Source of the DNA: an uncultured Muribaculaceae bacterium
Lineage (GTDB): Bacteria > Bacteroidota > Bacteroidia > Bacteroidales > Muribaculaceae
Length of the DNA: 64,000 bases
Direction: 5' to 3'
Assembly (NCBI GenBank): GCA_910589055.1
Contig: CAJURN010000008.1
Span: forward strand, 1 to 64,000
This document shows positions 1 through 8,964 of this stretch, piece after piece; within the stretch, counting starts at the first letter, position 1; each line of letters opens with the position of its first letter. Under the pieces are notes generated by a model, which had not been told where the DNA came from, ran no database searches, and saw only the letters and a program-made list of their open reading frames with translations. The position numbers and the translations under genes were made by a program.

Positions 1-9
1 ATTACGATT

Positions 10-40
10 CAAAATTACAGGAGATTTCACCGATTGCAAG
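10..40 (-). promoter_or_regulatory. Bacteroidota-type promoter facing out of the left edge
   Basis: Read on the minus strand, TAATTTTG (17 to 10) fits the -7 consensus TAnnTTTG, and TTG (39 to 37) lies 19 bp upstream as a -33 element. It would drive a minus-strand gene lying beyond the left end of the window, which cannot be seen. Confidence 0.4.
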
Positions 41-67
41 ATTTTTAGTGTTAATAGAAGTTAACAC

Positions 68-103
68 CATGATTTATCATGTTGCATCATGATAAAACAT
101 GAT
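68..103. repeat. Cluster of four CATGAT/ATCATG motifs
   Basis: CATGAT or its complement occurs at 68-73, 76-81, 86-93 (ATCATGAT, itself palindromic) and 98-103. The first two form an inverted pair with a TT spacer. The cluster lies just upstream of the outward promoter at 10-40, so it could be an operator for the off-window gene. No binding protein can be named. Confidence 0.35.
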
Positions 104-191
104 ATATCAAGCAATTACAACCACTCAAAATTGTTACACCTTTGTTACAAATCCTTATTTGTAACACTTTTGCAATTGAAAAGGCATATAA

Positions 192-236
192 AACGCGCAT
201 CCATCCGTGTGCTTTCTGCCCGGATGGATGCGCGTT
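192..236 (-). terminator. Terminator after the xseB operon
   Basis: A perfect 16-bp inverted repeat (192-207 against 221-236) with a 13-nt loop lies 16 bp beyond the stop codon of xseB. On the minus strand it is followed by a T-rich stretch (TTTATAT), as in a rho-independent terminator. Confidence 0.75.
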
Positions 237-252
237 AAAATTAAATCGGAAA

Positions 253-459
253 TCAGGCCTGCGAGGCGTTGTTCTCGAGGTCGGAAAGTACTTCTGTCAG
301 TTCTGATTCTGTTACGGTAAGGCGGGCGCGGCAGTCTTTTAGAAGCTCTGCGGCACGCTTTGTAAGTTCTGTCAGTTGGTCGACGTCGCAATTGTCGGAG
401 CGGAGTTTTGCGAGAATCTGCTCGAGTTCGGCAAGTGATTCGGAGTATGTTTTAGACAT
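253..459 (-). CDS. xseB: Exodeoxyribonuclease VII small subunit
   Basis: This 68-residue protein has the usual size and two-helix pattern of XseB: YSESLAELEQILAKL, then a charged turn and a second helix (QLTELTKRAAELLKDCRARL). XseB binds the C-terminal coiled coil of XseA to make exonuclease VII, a metal-independent enzyme that degrades single-stranded DNA into oligonucleotides during repair. The gene starts 9 bp after the xseA stop codon, so the subunits are co-transcribed. A strong hairpin follows it, making it the last gene of the operon. The assignment rests on size, helix pattern and position. Confidence 0.93.
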   Translation of the reverse strand: MSKTYSESLAELEQILAKLRSDNCDVDQLTELTKRAAELLKDCRARLTVTESELTEVLSDLENNASQA

Positions 460-468
460 GGTGCTGTA

Positions 469-1728
469 TTATTTTTCGGATTTGGTTGAGTTTACGGTCA
501 TGATTGCCGAGCCGTTGGCAAAGATTGTCTCGACGGCAGAGCCGGGAGCCAGCTCCGCGGCATCGCTTATGGCATGGCCGTTCTGTCGTGTGATGGAGAA
601 GCCCCGTCGCAGTGTGGCTTCGGGAGAGAGGGTTTCGAGCAGGGCGGCTGCGCTGTCAAGGCGTTGTTTCTGGCGGGCTATCGCGTTTCGGGCAGATATG
701 CTTATCAGCGTATCTACATCCCGTCCTATGCGGGCTTTGTTGCGGTCGACAACATTGCGGGCAAGCGCGGGAATCAAGCCCGACCAGTAGTCAAGCTGGC
801 GGCGGTTGCCGTTGAGCCTGTCGGTAACGTTGCGCAATATTTCGGCACCCGTGTCCAAAAGGCGGTCAAAAGCCTGGGATTGATGCGCTATCAGGTACTC
901 GGCGGCTGCGGTGGGAGTTTTCACTCTTACAGCCCCCACATAGTCGAGAACGGTGACGTCTCTCTCATGGCCGATGCCAACTATCACAGGAAGCGGAAAT
1001 TGCGCAACCGAGGCTGCCAGATCGTAGTCGTCGAAAGAAGACAGGTCACTTACGGCTCCGCCCCCGCGAATCAGCACCACGCAATCGTAATCGTCCAGCC
1101 GGTCCATAATCCGTTCCAAGGCATTGATAATGCTGGGCGCGGTTTTCTCTCCCTGAAGGTTGGCTTCAAACAGGGTGGTGGAAAAGCGCAACCGACGGCG
1201 GTTGTGGTAGAGCTGATTGATGAAGTCGCCATAACCTGCGGCTCCGCGCGCCGAAATCACGGCCACACGCCATGCACTTGGCGCCCACGGCAGGTTGCGG
1301 TTAAGGTCGTAAACGCCCTCGGCCTGAAGACGCGATAGAATCTCGTTGCGGCGTCGTACAAGGTCGCCTGCCGTGTAGTCGGGATTGATGTCGGTAATGA
1401 CAAGTGACAGGCCGTAGACGGCATGGAACGATACCGAGACACGGGCCATAATCTTCATGTCGGATTTCAATGGCGATCCGGTGACGGCCCGGAATACGGA
1501 ATTAATACGGAAAAAGTTTGACGCCCATATCGCCGCCCTTGCCTTGGCCTGCGGAGCACCGGTGGCGGGGTCTTTCTGCAACAGTTCCATATAGCAGTGG
1601 CCTCCGGATGTGCGCACGTCGGAAGTCTCGGCGGTAATCCACACTTCCCTCAAGCCGGCACTGCGGTTGATGGCCGAAGCGACCCTCATGTTCAGTTCCG
1701 AAAGGCTTATAGCGTCGGTTTCCGTCAT
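469..1728 (-). CDS. xseA: Exodeoxyribonuclease VII large subunit
   Basis: This 419-residue protein has the family order: an N-terminal OB-fold for single-stranded DNA (about 1-105), a catalytic domain with the hallmark motifs RGGGAVSDLSSFDDYDLA (from residue 221) and GIGHERDVTVLD (from 251), then a long helical region (about 280-380) that would bind XseB copies. The C-terminus carries the short RRGFSITR strand motif typical of the family. The ATG overlaps the stop codon of the upstream DUF3256 gene as ATGA, indicating translational coupling. Cytoplasmic; role in DNA repair. Confidence 0.96.
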   Translation of the reverse strand: MTETDAISLSELNMRVASAINRSAGLREVWITAETSDVRTSGGHCYMELLQKDPATGAPQAKARAAIWASNFFRINSVFRAVTGSPLKSDMKIMARVSVSFHAVYGLSLVITDINPDYTAGDLVRRRNEILSRLQAEGVYDLNRNLPWAPSAWRVAVISARGAAGYGDFINQLYHNRRRLRFSTTLFEANLQGEKTAPSIINALERIMDRLDDYDCVVLIRGGGAVSDLSSFDDYDLAASVAQFPLPVIVGIGHERDVTVLDYVGAVRVKTPTAAAEYLIAHQSQAFDRLLDTGAEILRNVTDRLNGNRRQLDYWSGLIPALARNVVDRNKARIGRDVDTLISISARNAIARQKQRLDSAAALLETLSPEATLRRGFSITRQNGHAISDAAELAPGSAVETIFANGSAIMTVNSTKSEK

Positions 1729-2381
1729 TTTTTTGAGATTTTGACGAGTTTCTTTCCGTCGAATCGCCGGGAGATTGAATGTTGCAGATATTTAAGCCCA
1801 GCCGGTTGCGAGTTGTCTTTGCTGTAATATGCGCTGTCGGTGTTGTTTGTGAACACGAAAACGTTCTCGTCCGGATTATATTCCGCCGACACGAAAAGGA
1901 ACTCGGGCATATCAGCCGGGGAAATCCGCGCCTTGCGGCCTTCTTCGGTAAGGAAATCGGCCGACGACAGGGTGGGGGAGGCAATGAGCTTCCAATCCGA
2001 GGTGCGGTAGAAGCGGATTCCGCTGTCCCGTACGGGGGTGGCTACGGTTTCGATTACAGCAATCACCGTGTCGGCTCCGGGAAGGAGTGCCATCTCGATA
2101 GTCGAGCGGTCGGATACCTTGACACGCACCCGCGAGTCATCGGCCATGCTGATAGCCGACTTTCCGTCGTAGCCGTTGGTCGAGGGTGTCGAGAGTCCGC
2201 TGCGGTAATAGTCGGTCATGTCGAGACGCGTGTTCTTGGGCAATAATACTGTAACGGTGTCGGGCGCTTCTGTAAAAAAATCAAGAGCCGTGCGGCCACC
2301 GGAGAAAATTCCCGGCGTCCACGCGGCTGTGAGTAATAATATACCCGTCAATCCCGCAAAGCGGTTTCGGATTCTATTCAT
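1725..2381 (-). CDS. DUF3256 family protein
   Basis: This 218-residue protein starts at the ATG at 2381. A longer upstream extension of the frame is possible but overlaps the helicase gene and lacks a signal sequence. From the chosen start, a hydrophobic N-terminal segment (FAGLTGILLLTAAWTPGIF) suggests export or membrane anchoring. The rest matches my recollection of DUF3256, a Bacteroidales family often found beside xseA. The function is unknown. The start overlaps the helicase stop by 8 bp and the end overlaps xseA by 4 bp, so it sits inside a four-gene operon. Confidence 0.75.
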   Translation of the reverse strand: MNRIRNRFAGLTGILLLTAAWTPGIFSGGRTALDFFTEAPDTVTVLLPKNTRLDMTDYYRSGLSTPSTNGYDGKSAISMADDSRVRVKVSDRSTIEMALLPGADTVIAVIETVATPVRDSGIRFYRTSDWKLIASPTLSSADFLTEEGRKARISPADMPEFLFVSAEYNPDENVFVFTNNTDSAYYSKDNSQPAGLKYLQHSISRRFDGKKLVKISKK

Positions 2382-4077
2382 GTTTCTTTTTCTTGGTTTT
2401 GCGCGATGAGGATGCGGCATAATCCTTTTCCTGGTCGGCGATTTCGCTGTAAAGGCGTTTGCCGAAGAAGTCGGCGCCCTTGAGTCCGGCCACAACACGT
2501 GATGCGTCGGATTTTCTTACGTCAAATAGCGAGTAGGAGGGCATGAGGTCGATGCGGCCTACATCCACACGCTTTCCGGGAAGGTTCTTGTTGAGAAGTT
2601 CAATCAAGTTTCCTGCATAGAAACCGTCGGATTTACCCACATTGACGTAGATACGTGCCATTCCTCGTTCGGCGGTACGGCGATCCTTGTCTTTTTCGGA
2701 GCGTGGAGCGGAGTCTTTGTCGCGACGGCGTTCTTTCGTCGGTTTTTCGTCGATGAAATCAATGTTGGGGGCGTCTTTGTAGTAGTTGAGCAGACGGTTG
2801 AATTCCAGCGAGAGCACCCTCTTGAGAAGGTCTTCGGTGGAAAGCCATGAGAGCTTGCGCAGAACGCCGGGGAGGTATTTGTTGATTTCGTCCTCGTTGA
2901 CTTCGACACGCTCGATGCGGTCGGCGAGGTTGTAGAGCTGTTTCTCGATGATGTGCTGTGGGGTAGGCACTTCCTTGCGCTCGAATTTCTTGCCGATTAT
3001 GCGCTCGATTTCACGCAGCTTACCTTTCTCGCGCGAGTGGATGATGGCAACGGATACGCCGGTCTTTCCTGCGCGGCCTGTACGACCCGAGCGGTGGGTA
3101 TACACGGCGGTATCGTCGGGCAATCCGAAGTTGATTACGTGTGTGAGATCGTCCACATCCAAGCCGCGGGCTGCAACGTCGGTTGCAACGAGTATGGTCG
3201 TGACGCGGTCGCGGAATTTCTTCATCACGATGTCGCGCTGCTGCTGCGAGAGGTCGCCATGGAGAGCTTCAGCATTATATCCGTCCTGAATCAGCTTGTC
3301 GGCAATTTCCTGAGTGTCGCGTCGTGTGCGGCAGAAAACGATGGCATAGATGTTTGGACTGTCGTCCATGATGCGTTTCAGGGCAAGATACTTGTCGCGC
3401 GCGTTCACCATATAGTAGATATGGCGCACGTTCTTTGCTCCTTCGTTTTTTGTTCCGATAACGATTTCCTCGGGATGCTTCATGAAGCGCTTTGCAATCT
3501 TTGCAACTTCGGCGGGCATAGTGGCCGAGAAAAGGAGCATCTTGCGGTCTTCAGGCACATGGGAGAGGATGTCGTTGATGGAATCGACGAATCCCATATT
3601 GAGCATTTCGTCGGCTTCATCGAGCACAACGGTATGTACTTCGGCAAGTTTTACCACGCCGCGGTTGATAAGGTCGATGAGTCGGCCCGGGGTGGCAACG
3701 ATAATCTGCACACCTTTTTTCAGGGCGCGAATCTGGCTCTCGATGCTCGAGCCGCCGTAGACAGGCAGAATTGTAAGGTCGGGAGTGTATTTGGAGAAGT
3801 CGGCGAGGTCGCTCGCAATCTGAAGGCACAGCTCGCGGGTAGGAGCGAGCACAAGTGCCTGAGGAATATTTCTGGAGAGGTCGATGCGTTGTATAACGGG
3901 GAGGCCGAACGCGGCGGTCTTGCCTGTACCTGTCTGAGCAAGAGCCACCAGGTCATGGTCGCCGTTGAGAAGAACAGGTATGACTTTTTCCTGCACCGGC
4001 ATGGGATTCTCGAATCCCATTTCTGTAATGCCTCGCAGTAAATCGTCGCGGACACCTAAATTTTCAAATGTTGTCAT
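2374..4077 (-). CDS. DEAD-box ATP-dependent RNA helicase (DeaD/CshA type)
   Basis: This 567-residue protein carries the full set of DEAD-box motifs: Q motif near residue 4-30, Walker A AQTGTGKT (47-54), PTRELC (about 79-84), DEAD (153-156), SAT (184-186), and HRSGRTGRAG (328-337). A C-terminal DbpA-like RNA-binding fold (about 455-530) follows a charged linker, and the tail is lysine-rich. Such enzymes unwind RNA in ribosome assembly, cold adaptation and mRNA decay. It is the first gene of the helicase-DUF3256-xseA-xseB operon, with a -7 promoter element about 24 bp upstream. Which DEAD-box subgroup it belongs to cannot be fixed from motifs alone. Confidence 0.95.
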   Translation of the reverse strand: MTTFENLGVRDDLLRGITEMGFENPMPVQEKVIPVLLNGDHDLVALAQTGTGKTAAFGLPVIQRIDLSRNIPQALVLAPTRELCLQIASDLADFSKYTPDLTILPVYGGSSIESQIRALKKGVQIIVATPGRLIDLINRGVVKLAEVHTVVLDEADEMLNMGFVDSINDILSHVPEDRKMLLFSATMPAEVAKIAKRFMKHPEEIVIGTKNEGAKNVRHIYYMVNARDKYLALKRIMDDSPNIYAIVFCRTRRDTQEIADKLIQDGYNAEALHGDLSQQQRDIVMKKFRDRVTTILVATDVAARGLDVDDLTHVINFGLPDDTAVYTHRSGRTGRAGKTGVSVAIIHSREKGKLREIERIIGKKFERKEVPTPQHIIEKQLYNLADRIERVEVNEDEINKYLPGVLRKLSWLSTEDLLKRVLSLEFNRLLNYYKDAPNIDFIDEKPTKERRRDKDSAPRSEKDKDRRTAERGMARIYVNVGKSDGFYAGNLIELLNKNLPGKRVDVGRIDLMPSYSLFDVRKSDASRVVAGLKGADFFGKRLYSEIADQEKDYAASSSRKTKKKKHE

Positions 4078-4100
4078 TAATTTTTTATTTAAATATTCTA

Positions 4101-4108
4101 CAAATATA
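4101..4108 (-). promoter_or_regulatory. -7 element for the helicase/xse operon
   Basis: TATATTTG on the minus strand fits TAnnTTTG and lies 23 bp before the helicase ATG at 4077. No TTTG is found at the usual 19-bp distance, so only the -7 half is supported. The rest of this 278-bp intergenic region is AT-rich and holds no gene that I can support. Confidence 0.4.
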
Positions 4109-4294
4109 CTAAAATAACCGTCAAGACCCGGAAAATGATTTGGAAATTATATATTTTGTTTTTTGATTTATATATTTTAAGGATATATCTATCTGAGAAC
4201 AAAATTAACCATGAAAATTCCGTTAACATTTGATAACACAATGTGTGCAACTTGGAAATGATTGTTAAGGGCACACCATTTTCCGGCGTCAAAG

Positions 4295-4327
4295 TGTTAG
4301 AAATGAAAGGCAAAGATTGTACCTTTG
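4295..4327 (+). promoter_or_regulatory. Promoter of the acyl-CoA ligase gene
   Basis: TACCTTTG (4320-4327) matches TAnnTTTG, with TGTTAG (4295-4300) 19 bp upstream as a partial -33 element. The predicted transcript start gives a leader of about 25 nt before the ATG at 4356. Confidence 0.6.
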
Positions 4328-4355
4328 CACTGACTTAACTAAGAATTAGACTCTT

Positions 4356-6164
4356 ATGCCTAACACTCTTACTAATCTAATCGCTTCTCAGGCAGCTAAG
4401 TATGGCAGCCGTGCGGCCTTTGCCACAATAGATGTGGCCGGGCGGAAAAGCATCCACGTGTCGTGGAACGAGTTTTCCGCAAAGGTCGATTCAGTAGCGT
4501 GTGCATTGGAAATACTCGGTCTTCGGCCGACTGAAATGATAACTGTCTTCTCGGCTAACCGTGCCGAGATTCTTATTACCGACTTCGCATGTTTCCGTAA
4601 CCGTGCCGTGCCGGTGTCGATTTACTCCACCAGCAGTGCAGAGCAGGTCAAGTATATTATCAATGACTCGGGCGCGCGCATGATATGCGTGGGCGACAAA
4701 ACTCAATATGATATTGTGCGCTCAGTGGCAGCCGATTGCAAGACGCTTGAAAAAATCATTACTTTCGACAATTCTATTGTTCCGGATGCCGACGACAAGC
4801 TGACACTTTCGTTCGACGATGTGCTCGCGCTTGGAGCCGAGGCTTCTGAATCGTGCCGAGCTGAGGTCGACCGCCGCACGGCTGAGGCTTCCGAAGAAGA
4901 TATTGCCACACTGATTTACACTTCCGGAACCACAGGCGAGCCCAAAGGTGCTATCCTGCCTCATAGCTGTTTCAATGCCCAGTTTGACTTCCATAAGGCG
5001 CGACTTACGATGCTGTCGGAAGCGGACACTTCGCTTTGCTTCCTGCCCCTGAGCCATATTTTTGAGAAGGCATGGACCTTCTTCTGCCTTTTCATGGGTA
5101 TAGAGGTGTTTATCAACGGCAATCCCAAGGAAATACAGGATGCAATCACCATTGTGCGCCCCACATGTATGTGCTCTGTTCCCCGCTTTTGGGAAAAGGT
5201 ATATACCGCCGTGCAGGAGAAAATCGCCCGCATGAAGGGTATTCAGAAGTTTATGATTGAGCGAGCGCTCAAGGTGGGCGGAAAGCGTAATCTCGAATAT
5301 GCACGACTTGGCCGCAAGGCTCCGGCATGGCTGGAGATGCAGTATAAATTCTTTGACAGCAAGGTGTTTGCCAAACTCCGTTCTATTATCGGGGTTGACA
5401 ACGGTAATATGTTCCCTACTGCGGGTGCACCTCTGTCGGCCAATATCGTTGAGTTCCTGCATGCCTGCGGAATTAACATTGTGATTGGCTACGGGCTTTC
5501 GGAGACCACAGCCACCGTGTCATGTTTCCCGGAAGTCAACTATGTTATCGGTTCAGTGGGTACTGTGCTCGACGGAATTGAAGTGAAAATAGGCCCTGAC
5601 AGCGAGATTCTTGTAAAGGGTCCGACTGTGATGCGAGGCTATTACAACCGCCCGGAGGCGTCGGCGGAAGCATTTACCGAAGACGGCTGGTTCCGTACGG
5701 GTGATGCCGGGTATTTCGATGAATCAGGCGCGCTTGTGCTCAAGGAGCGAATCAAGGACCTGTTCAAGACCAGCAACGGCAAATACATTGCTCCGCAGGC
5801 CATTGAGAGCCGTCTCGGAGAAGACCGCTATATCGAGCAGGTTGCTGTCATCGGCGACCAGCGCAAGTATGTTACGGCGATAATCATTCCGGCTTTTGAT
5901 GCGCTCAAGGAGTATGCCCGTCGCAAGCATATCAAGTTCAACTCTCTTGACGACCTTGTGCAGAACACAGAAATCCGCCGTTTCATAGCCGAACGCATTG
6001 AGAATCTTCAGAAAGGTCTCGCAGGGTTTGAGAAAATCAAACGTTTCACATTGCTTCCCCGTGAGTTCACTATTGAAAACGGAGAACTCACCAACACTCT
6101 TAAAATCCGCCGTCCCGTCATCAACTCTCTCTATGCGGATGAAATCGAAGCGATGTATTGCTGA
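4356..6164 (+). CDS. Long-chain fatty acid--CoA ligase (AMP-binding)
   Basis: This 602-residue enzyme belongs to the acyl-adenylate superfamily. The phosphate-binding motif YTSGTTGEPKG is at 188-198, the adenine-binding region (GYGLSETTATVS) near 385, and the hinge region (LKERIKDLFKTSNGKYIAPQ) near 460. It would activate free fatty acids through an acyl-AMP intermediate to acyl-CoA, at the cytoplasmic face of the membrane. The length and the DLFKTSNGKYIAP signature fit the long-chain FAA1-like branch common in Bacteroidota. The downstream hydrolase gene starts inside its 3' end, so the two are probably co-transcribed. Confidence 0.93.
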   Translation: MPNTLTNLIASQAAKYGSRAAFATIDVAGRKSIHVSWNEFSAKVDSVACALEILGLRPTEMITVFSANRAEILITDFACFRNRAVPVSIYSTSSAEQVKYIINDSGARMICVGDKTQYDIVRSVAADCKTLEKIITFDNSIVPDADDKLTLSFDDVLALGAEASESCRAEVDRRTAEASEEDIATLIYTSGTTGEPKGAILPHSCFNAQFDFHKARLTMLSEADTSLCFLPLSHIFEKAWTFFCLFMGIEVFINGNPKEIQDAITIVRPTCMCSVPRFWEKVYTAVQEKIARMKGIQKFMIERALKVGGKRNLEYARLGRKAPAWLEMQYKFFDSKVFAKLRSIIGVDNGNMFPTAGAPLSANIVEFLHACGINIVIGYGLSETTATVSCFPEVNYVIGSVGTVLDGIEVKIGPDSEILVKGPTVMRGYYNRPEASAEAFTEDGWFRTGDAGYFDESGALVLKERIKDLFKTSNGKYIAPQAIESRLGEDRYIEQVAVIGDQRKYVTAIIIPAFDALKEYARRKHIKFNSLDDLVQNTEIRRFIAERIENLQKGLAGFEKIKRFTLLPREFTIENGELTNTLKIRRPVINSLYADEIEAMYC

Positions 6165-7173
6165 CAGGCTTTTCGGCGTCGTACTGGCGCTGGCGGTGGT
6201 TTTTACCCTCTCATCTTTTAAAAGTGAGGATGTCACTGTGTTTTCGCCCGCATCGGGTGTGAACATGTGTGGCACTTTGCTCATCCCTGATTCAGCTCCA
6301 AAGGCGCTTGTCGTGTTTGCCTCGGGCAGCGGGAAGCAGGACCGCGACGAAACCGTTTTCGGCCACAAGCCTTTCAAGGCGCTCGCCGAGGCGATGGCTG
6401 ATGCCGGAATTGCCTCTCTCCGCACCGACGACCGCGGAACCGGTTGCTCGGAAGCGGGCAATATCGACAAAGCTACAACCGACAGTCTCGCCCTTGACCG
6501 CGCAGCCGCTGTGGAGTACATGAAAAGCCGTTTTCCCGGAGTGAAATGCGGGGTGTTGGGTCATTCGGAGGGTGCAGTCATGGCAATTATGCTTGCTTCC
6601 GGAGACTCGCCGAAATGTGATTTCATAGTGACTTACGGCGCTCCGGCCGTGCCCGGTGATTCAATCGTGCTTGATCAGGTGAAGGCTGTGTTCGGTCCCG
6701 GCGTGGACAGCCCGCAGGCAGTAAAGACGCTTGATGCTTGTCGACGCAGGTATGCCATGGTGAAATCACCGCTCCCGGAAATGATGCTTGAGATGCAGCT
6801 TTATCTTGATGTGATGCAGGAGAATCCCGGCCTGGCGCAGATTCCGGAAGCCGCGGCACGGGCAAAGAATGAGATTAAGGCAATGACAACGCCATGGTAT
6901 CGCAATTTCATGCGTTATGACCCTTCGGATGCTATACGCGGAGTGTCCGTGCCGTGGCTCGCAATCAACGGCGCCCTCGACAAGCAGGTACTGCCGTATA
7001 ATCTCGACCGTATCCATGAGCTCAATCCGTCGGCTGAGACTCTTTTGCTTCCGGAGCTTAACCACATAATGTTGCGTTCGCAGACGGGCCTTGTGACTGA
7101 GTATGAAGGCCTCTCAGGCGATTGCGATGCCGATTTGGTAAGGACGGTTGTCGACTGGCTTCAATCGTTGTAG
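6139..7173 (+). CDS. Exported alpha/beta hydrolase
   Basis: From the ATG at 6139 the product has 344 residues and begins with a signal-peptide-like segment (LFGVVLALAVVFTLSS); an ATG two codons earlier is also possible. The start lies 26 bp inside the end of the acyl-CoA ligase gene. The catalytic triad is visible: nucleophile Ser143 in GHSEG, Asp281 in NGALDKQ and His309 in LNH. A DRGTG motif near residue 96 fits the oxyanion region of prolyl-oligopeptidase-like esterases and acyl hydrolases. Substrate unknown; coupling to an acyl-CoA ligase makes an esterase or lipase-like role plausible but unproven. Confidence 0.85.
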   Translation: MKSKRCIADRLFGVVLALAVVFTLSSFKSEDVTVFSPASGVNMCGTLLIPDSAPKALVVFASGSGKQDRDETVFGHKPFKALAEAMADAGIASLRTDDRGTGCSEAGNIDKATTDSLALDRAAAVEYMKSRFPGVKCGVLGHSEGAVMAIMLASGDSPKCDFIVTYGAPAVPGDSIVLDQVKAVFGPGVDSPQAVKTLDACRRRYAMVKSPLPEMMLEMQLYLDVMQENPGLAQIPEAAARAKNEIKAMTTPWYRNFMRYDPSDAIRGVSVPWLAINGALDKQVLPYNLDRIHELNPSAETLLLPELNHIMLRSQTGLVTEYEGLSGDCDADLVRTVVDWLQSL

Positions 7174-7481
7174 GTCCTTTTGGGATTTTTGGGGAACCAG
7201 CCTTTGCGCACACGCTCTTTCTGCTCAAAGATTTCTTTGATTGTCCAGAACGACGAGAAGGCGACAACGCCGAATATGGTTGAGAGGAATGTGTCTTCCA
7301 CAATAGCCGAAACGGCGCACATCACAATTCCGAGAATGAGAAACCACCACCAGCAGCGTGTGCCGAAGTAGTATTCCGATTTTATTACTACCGGGTGGAA
7401 TATGCCAATGATTAGAAAAGTTCCGAGGCCGGTTGCGAGGCCGAGAAGATGATATTGATTGAGATATTCAGTAAATGTCAT
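7161..7481 (-). CDS. DUF4491 family small membrane protein
   Basis: This 106-residue protein has three hydrophobic segments (about 12-32, 44-64, 66-82) and a conserved-looking core, HPVVIKSEYYFGTRCWWWF. I recall this pattern as DUF4491, a Bacteroidota family of unknown function. Its 3' end overlaps the hydrolase gene by 13 bp in convergent orientation. It lies 17 bp downstream of the sugar transferase gene and may be the last gene of that transcript. Confidence 0.75.
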   Translation of the reverse strand: MTFTEYLNQYHLLGLATGLGTFLIIGIFHPVVIKSEYYFGTRCWWWFLILGIVMCAVSAIVEDTFLSTIFGVVAFSSFWTIKEIFEQKERVRKGWFPKNPKRTYND

Positions 7482-7498
7482 TTTGATTCGATTATGTG

Positions 7499-8893
7499 TC
7501 AGAACGCGTTCTTTTCGCCCTGTACGGCGTTGAGAACGGTTCGCACCATGATTTTGAGGTCAAGCGGAAGGCTCCAGTGCTCAATGTACCATACGTCGTA
7601 TTCAACGCGTTTTTCCATTTTCCACAGCTCGTCGGTGAGGCCGCGGTAGCCGTTTACCTGCGCCCATCCGGTGATGCCCGGCTTGACGGTGTGGCGCACC
7701 ATGTATTTGTCGACCAGCTTGGTATAGTCCTCAGTATGCTTGAGCATGTGGGGGCGCGGGCCCACTACCGACATGTCGCCGCGGAACACGTTGATAAACT
7801 GCGGCAGCTCGTCAAGCGAGGTCTTGCGCAGGAAATTGCCGAGACGCGTCTTGCGCGGGTCATTCTGGGTGGCCTGCTGCTTGTCGCTGTTGGCATTGAC
7901 GTGCATTGTCCTGAATTTCAGGCATTGGAATGACTTTCCACGGTAGCCTGTGCGCTCCTGTCGGAAGTAGACCGGCCCGGGTGACGTGAGTTTTATGGCT
8001 ATGGCTACGGGGATGTAAATCAAGGGATAGAAGCAGAGGAACACCGATGATACGGCAAGGTCGAACGAGCGTTTTATCATCCGGTTGAGATTGCCTTTCA
8101 AGGGGTTGTGCAAAGTGCTGAGCACCGGCATCGACCCTATGGTGTTCAATTCAAAGCGCCGGCTCAAGTAGCGTGAAATCTGTGGAACGTAGTAGAATTC
8201 CACAACGTTGTCGTCGGCTAACTTGATGACGCGGCTCAGGCTGTTGTCCTCGCCGGAGAGTGTGTAGAAAATCTGGTCGATGACATTGTCGCGCATGAAA
8301 GTCTCGAGGTCGTCAATGTTGCCGAGATACTTTCCGGGGATTGATTTTGCTCTGTCCTCGCCGAAAAATCCAAGCACTTTATAGCCGAATCCTGTGTCGG
8401 TGTTCATGTGTTCGTAGAGGCGCAATGCCGTGTCTCCCGTACCGATTATGATGGCACGTGTGAAGTTGTAGCCCCGGCGCCGGTATGCTTTAAGGATAAA
8501 GCGCGACATTATCTGCACAATCGACAGCGCTACCAACAGCATGCTGTAAAAGCACACGTAGGCTATTTTGGGCATAACCGGAATACGCAGAAACTCTATC
8601 AGCGACATGAACACAAGGGCGTGCACCACAACGCTGAACACGGCGTTGGTGAAAACACGGTCGAGCTGAATCACACGCAGGTCGTGGCGATTGCGCAGGC
8701 TCCATATGATAATCGGGAGGAAACTTACATTTACGAGCACCCACAACTCGCGGAGATAACGGGCGTTGACAGTTATTTCCGGATATAACAGTATTGTGAG
8801 TCCGAACAGAGCGTTCACCACTCCCAGATCCACAAGATTAAACAGAGTCTGTATGAACCGGCCGTAGCCGGTGGCGCGTTCCGATGAATTCAT
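7499..8893 (-). CDS. Undecaprenyl-phosphate sugar-1-phosphate transferase (WcaJ-like)
   Basis: This 464-residue protein has the two-part architecture of polyprenyl glycosylphosphotransferases: an N-terminal region with about four membrane helices and a CoA-binding-like domain (about 15-265, including AIIIGTGDTALRLYEHM), then the bacterial sugar transferase domain from about residue 272 (KRSFDLAVS, a membrane hairpin, then SPGPVYFRQERTGYRGK and KFRTM). SLDELPQFINVFRGDMSVVGPRP is the catalytic-face motif. It would load the first sugar-phosphate onto undecaprenyl phosphate for capsule or exopolysaccharide synthesis. No other capsule genes lie nearby, so it seems to act as a stand-alone initiator. 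The sugar is unknown. Confidence 0.9.
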   Translation of the reverse strand: MNSSERATGYGRFIQTLFNLVDLGVVNALFGLTILLYPEITVNARYLRELWVLVNVSFLPIIIWSLRNRHDLRVIQLDRVFTNAVFSVVVHALVFMSLIEFLRIPVMPKIAYVCFYSMLLVALSIVQIMSRFILKAYRRRGYNFTRAIIIGTGDTALRLYEHMNTDTGFGYKVLGFFGEDRAKSIPGKYLGNIDDLETFMRDNVIDQIFYTLSGEDNSLSRVIKLADDNVVEFYYVPQISRYLSRRFELNTIGSMPVLSTLHNPLKGNLNRMIKRSFDLAVSSVFLCFYPLIYIPVAIAIKLTSPGPVYFRQERTGYRGKSFQCLKFRTMHVNANSDKQQATQNDPRKTRLGNFLRKTSLDELPQFINVFRGDMSVVGPRPHMLKHTEDYTKLVDKYMVRHTVKPGITGWAQVNGYRGLTDELWKMEKRVEYDVWYIEHWSLPLDLKIMVRTVLNAVQGEKNAF

Positions 8894-8964
8894 GCAGATA
8901 GATTAATACGCCGTATGTCGTCGTTGGATGTTGACGGCATACGGCGGGGGATATATTTCGCGGA

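Noticed and set aside
2953..4041. 362-codon open frame opposite the DEAD-box helicase
   Set aside because: Antisense shadow; the minus-strand frame carries all helicase motifs.
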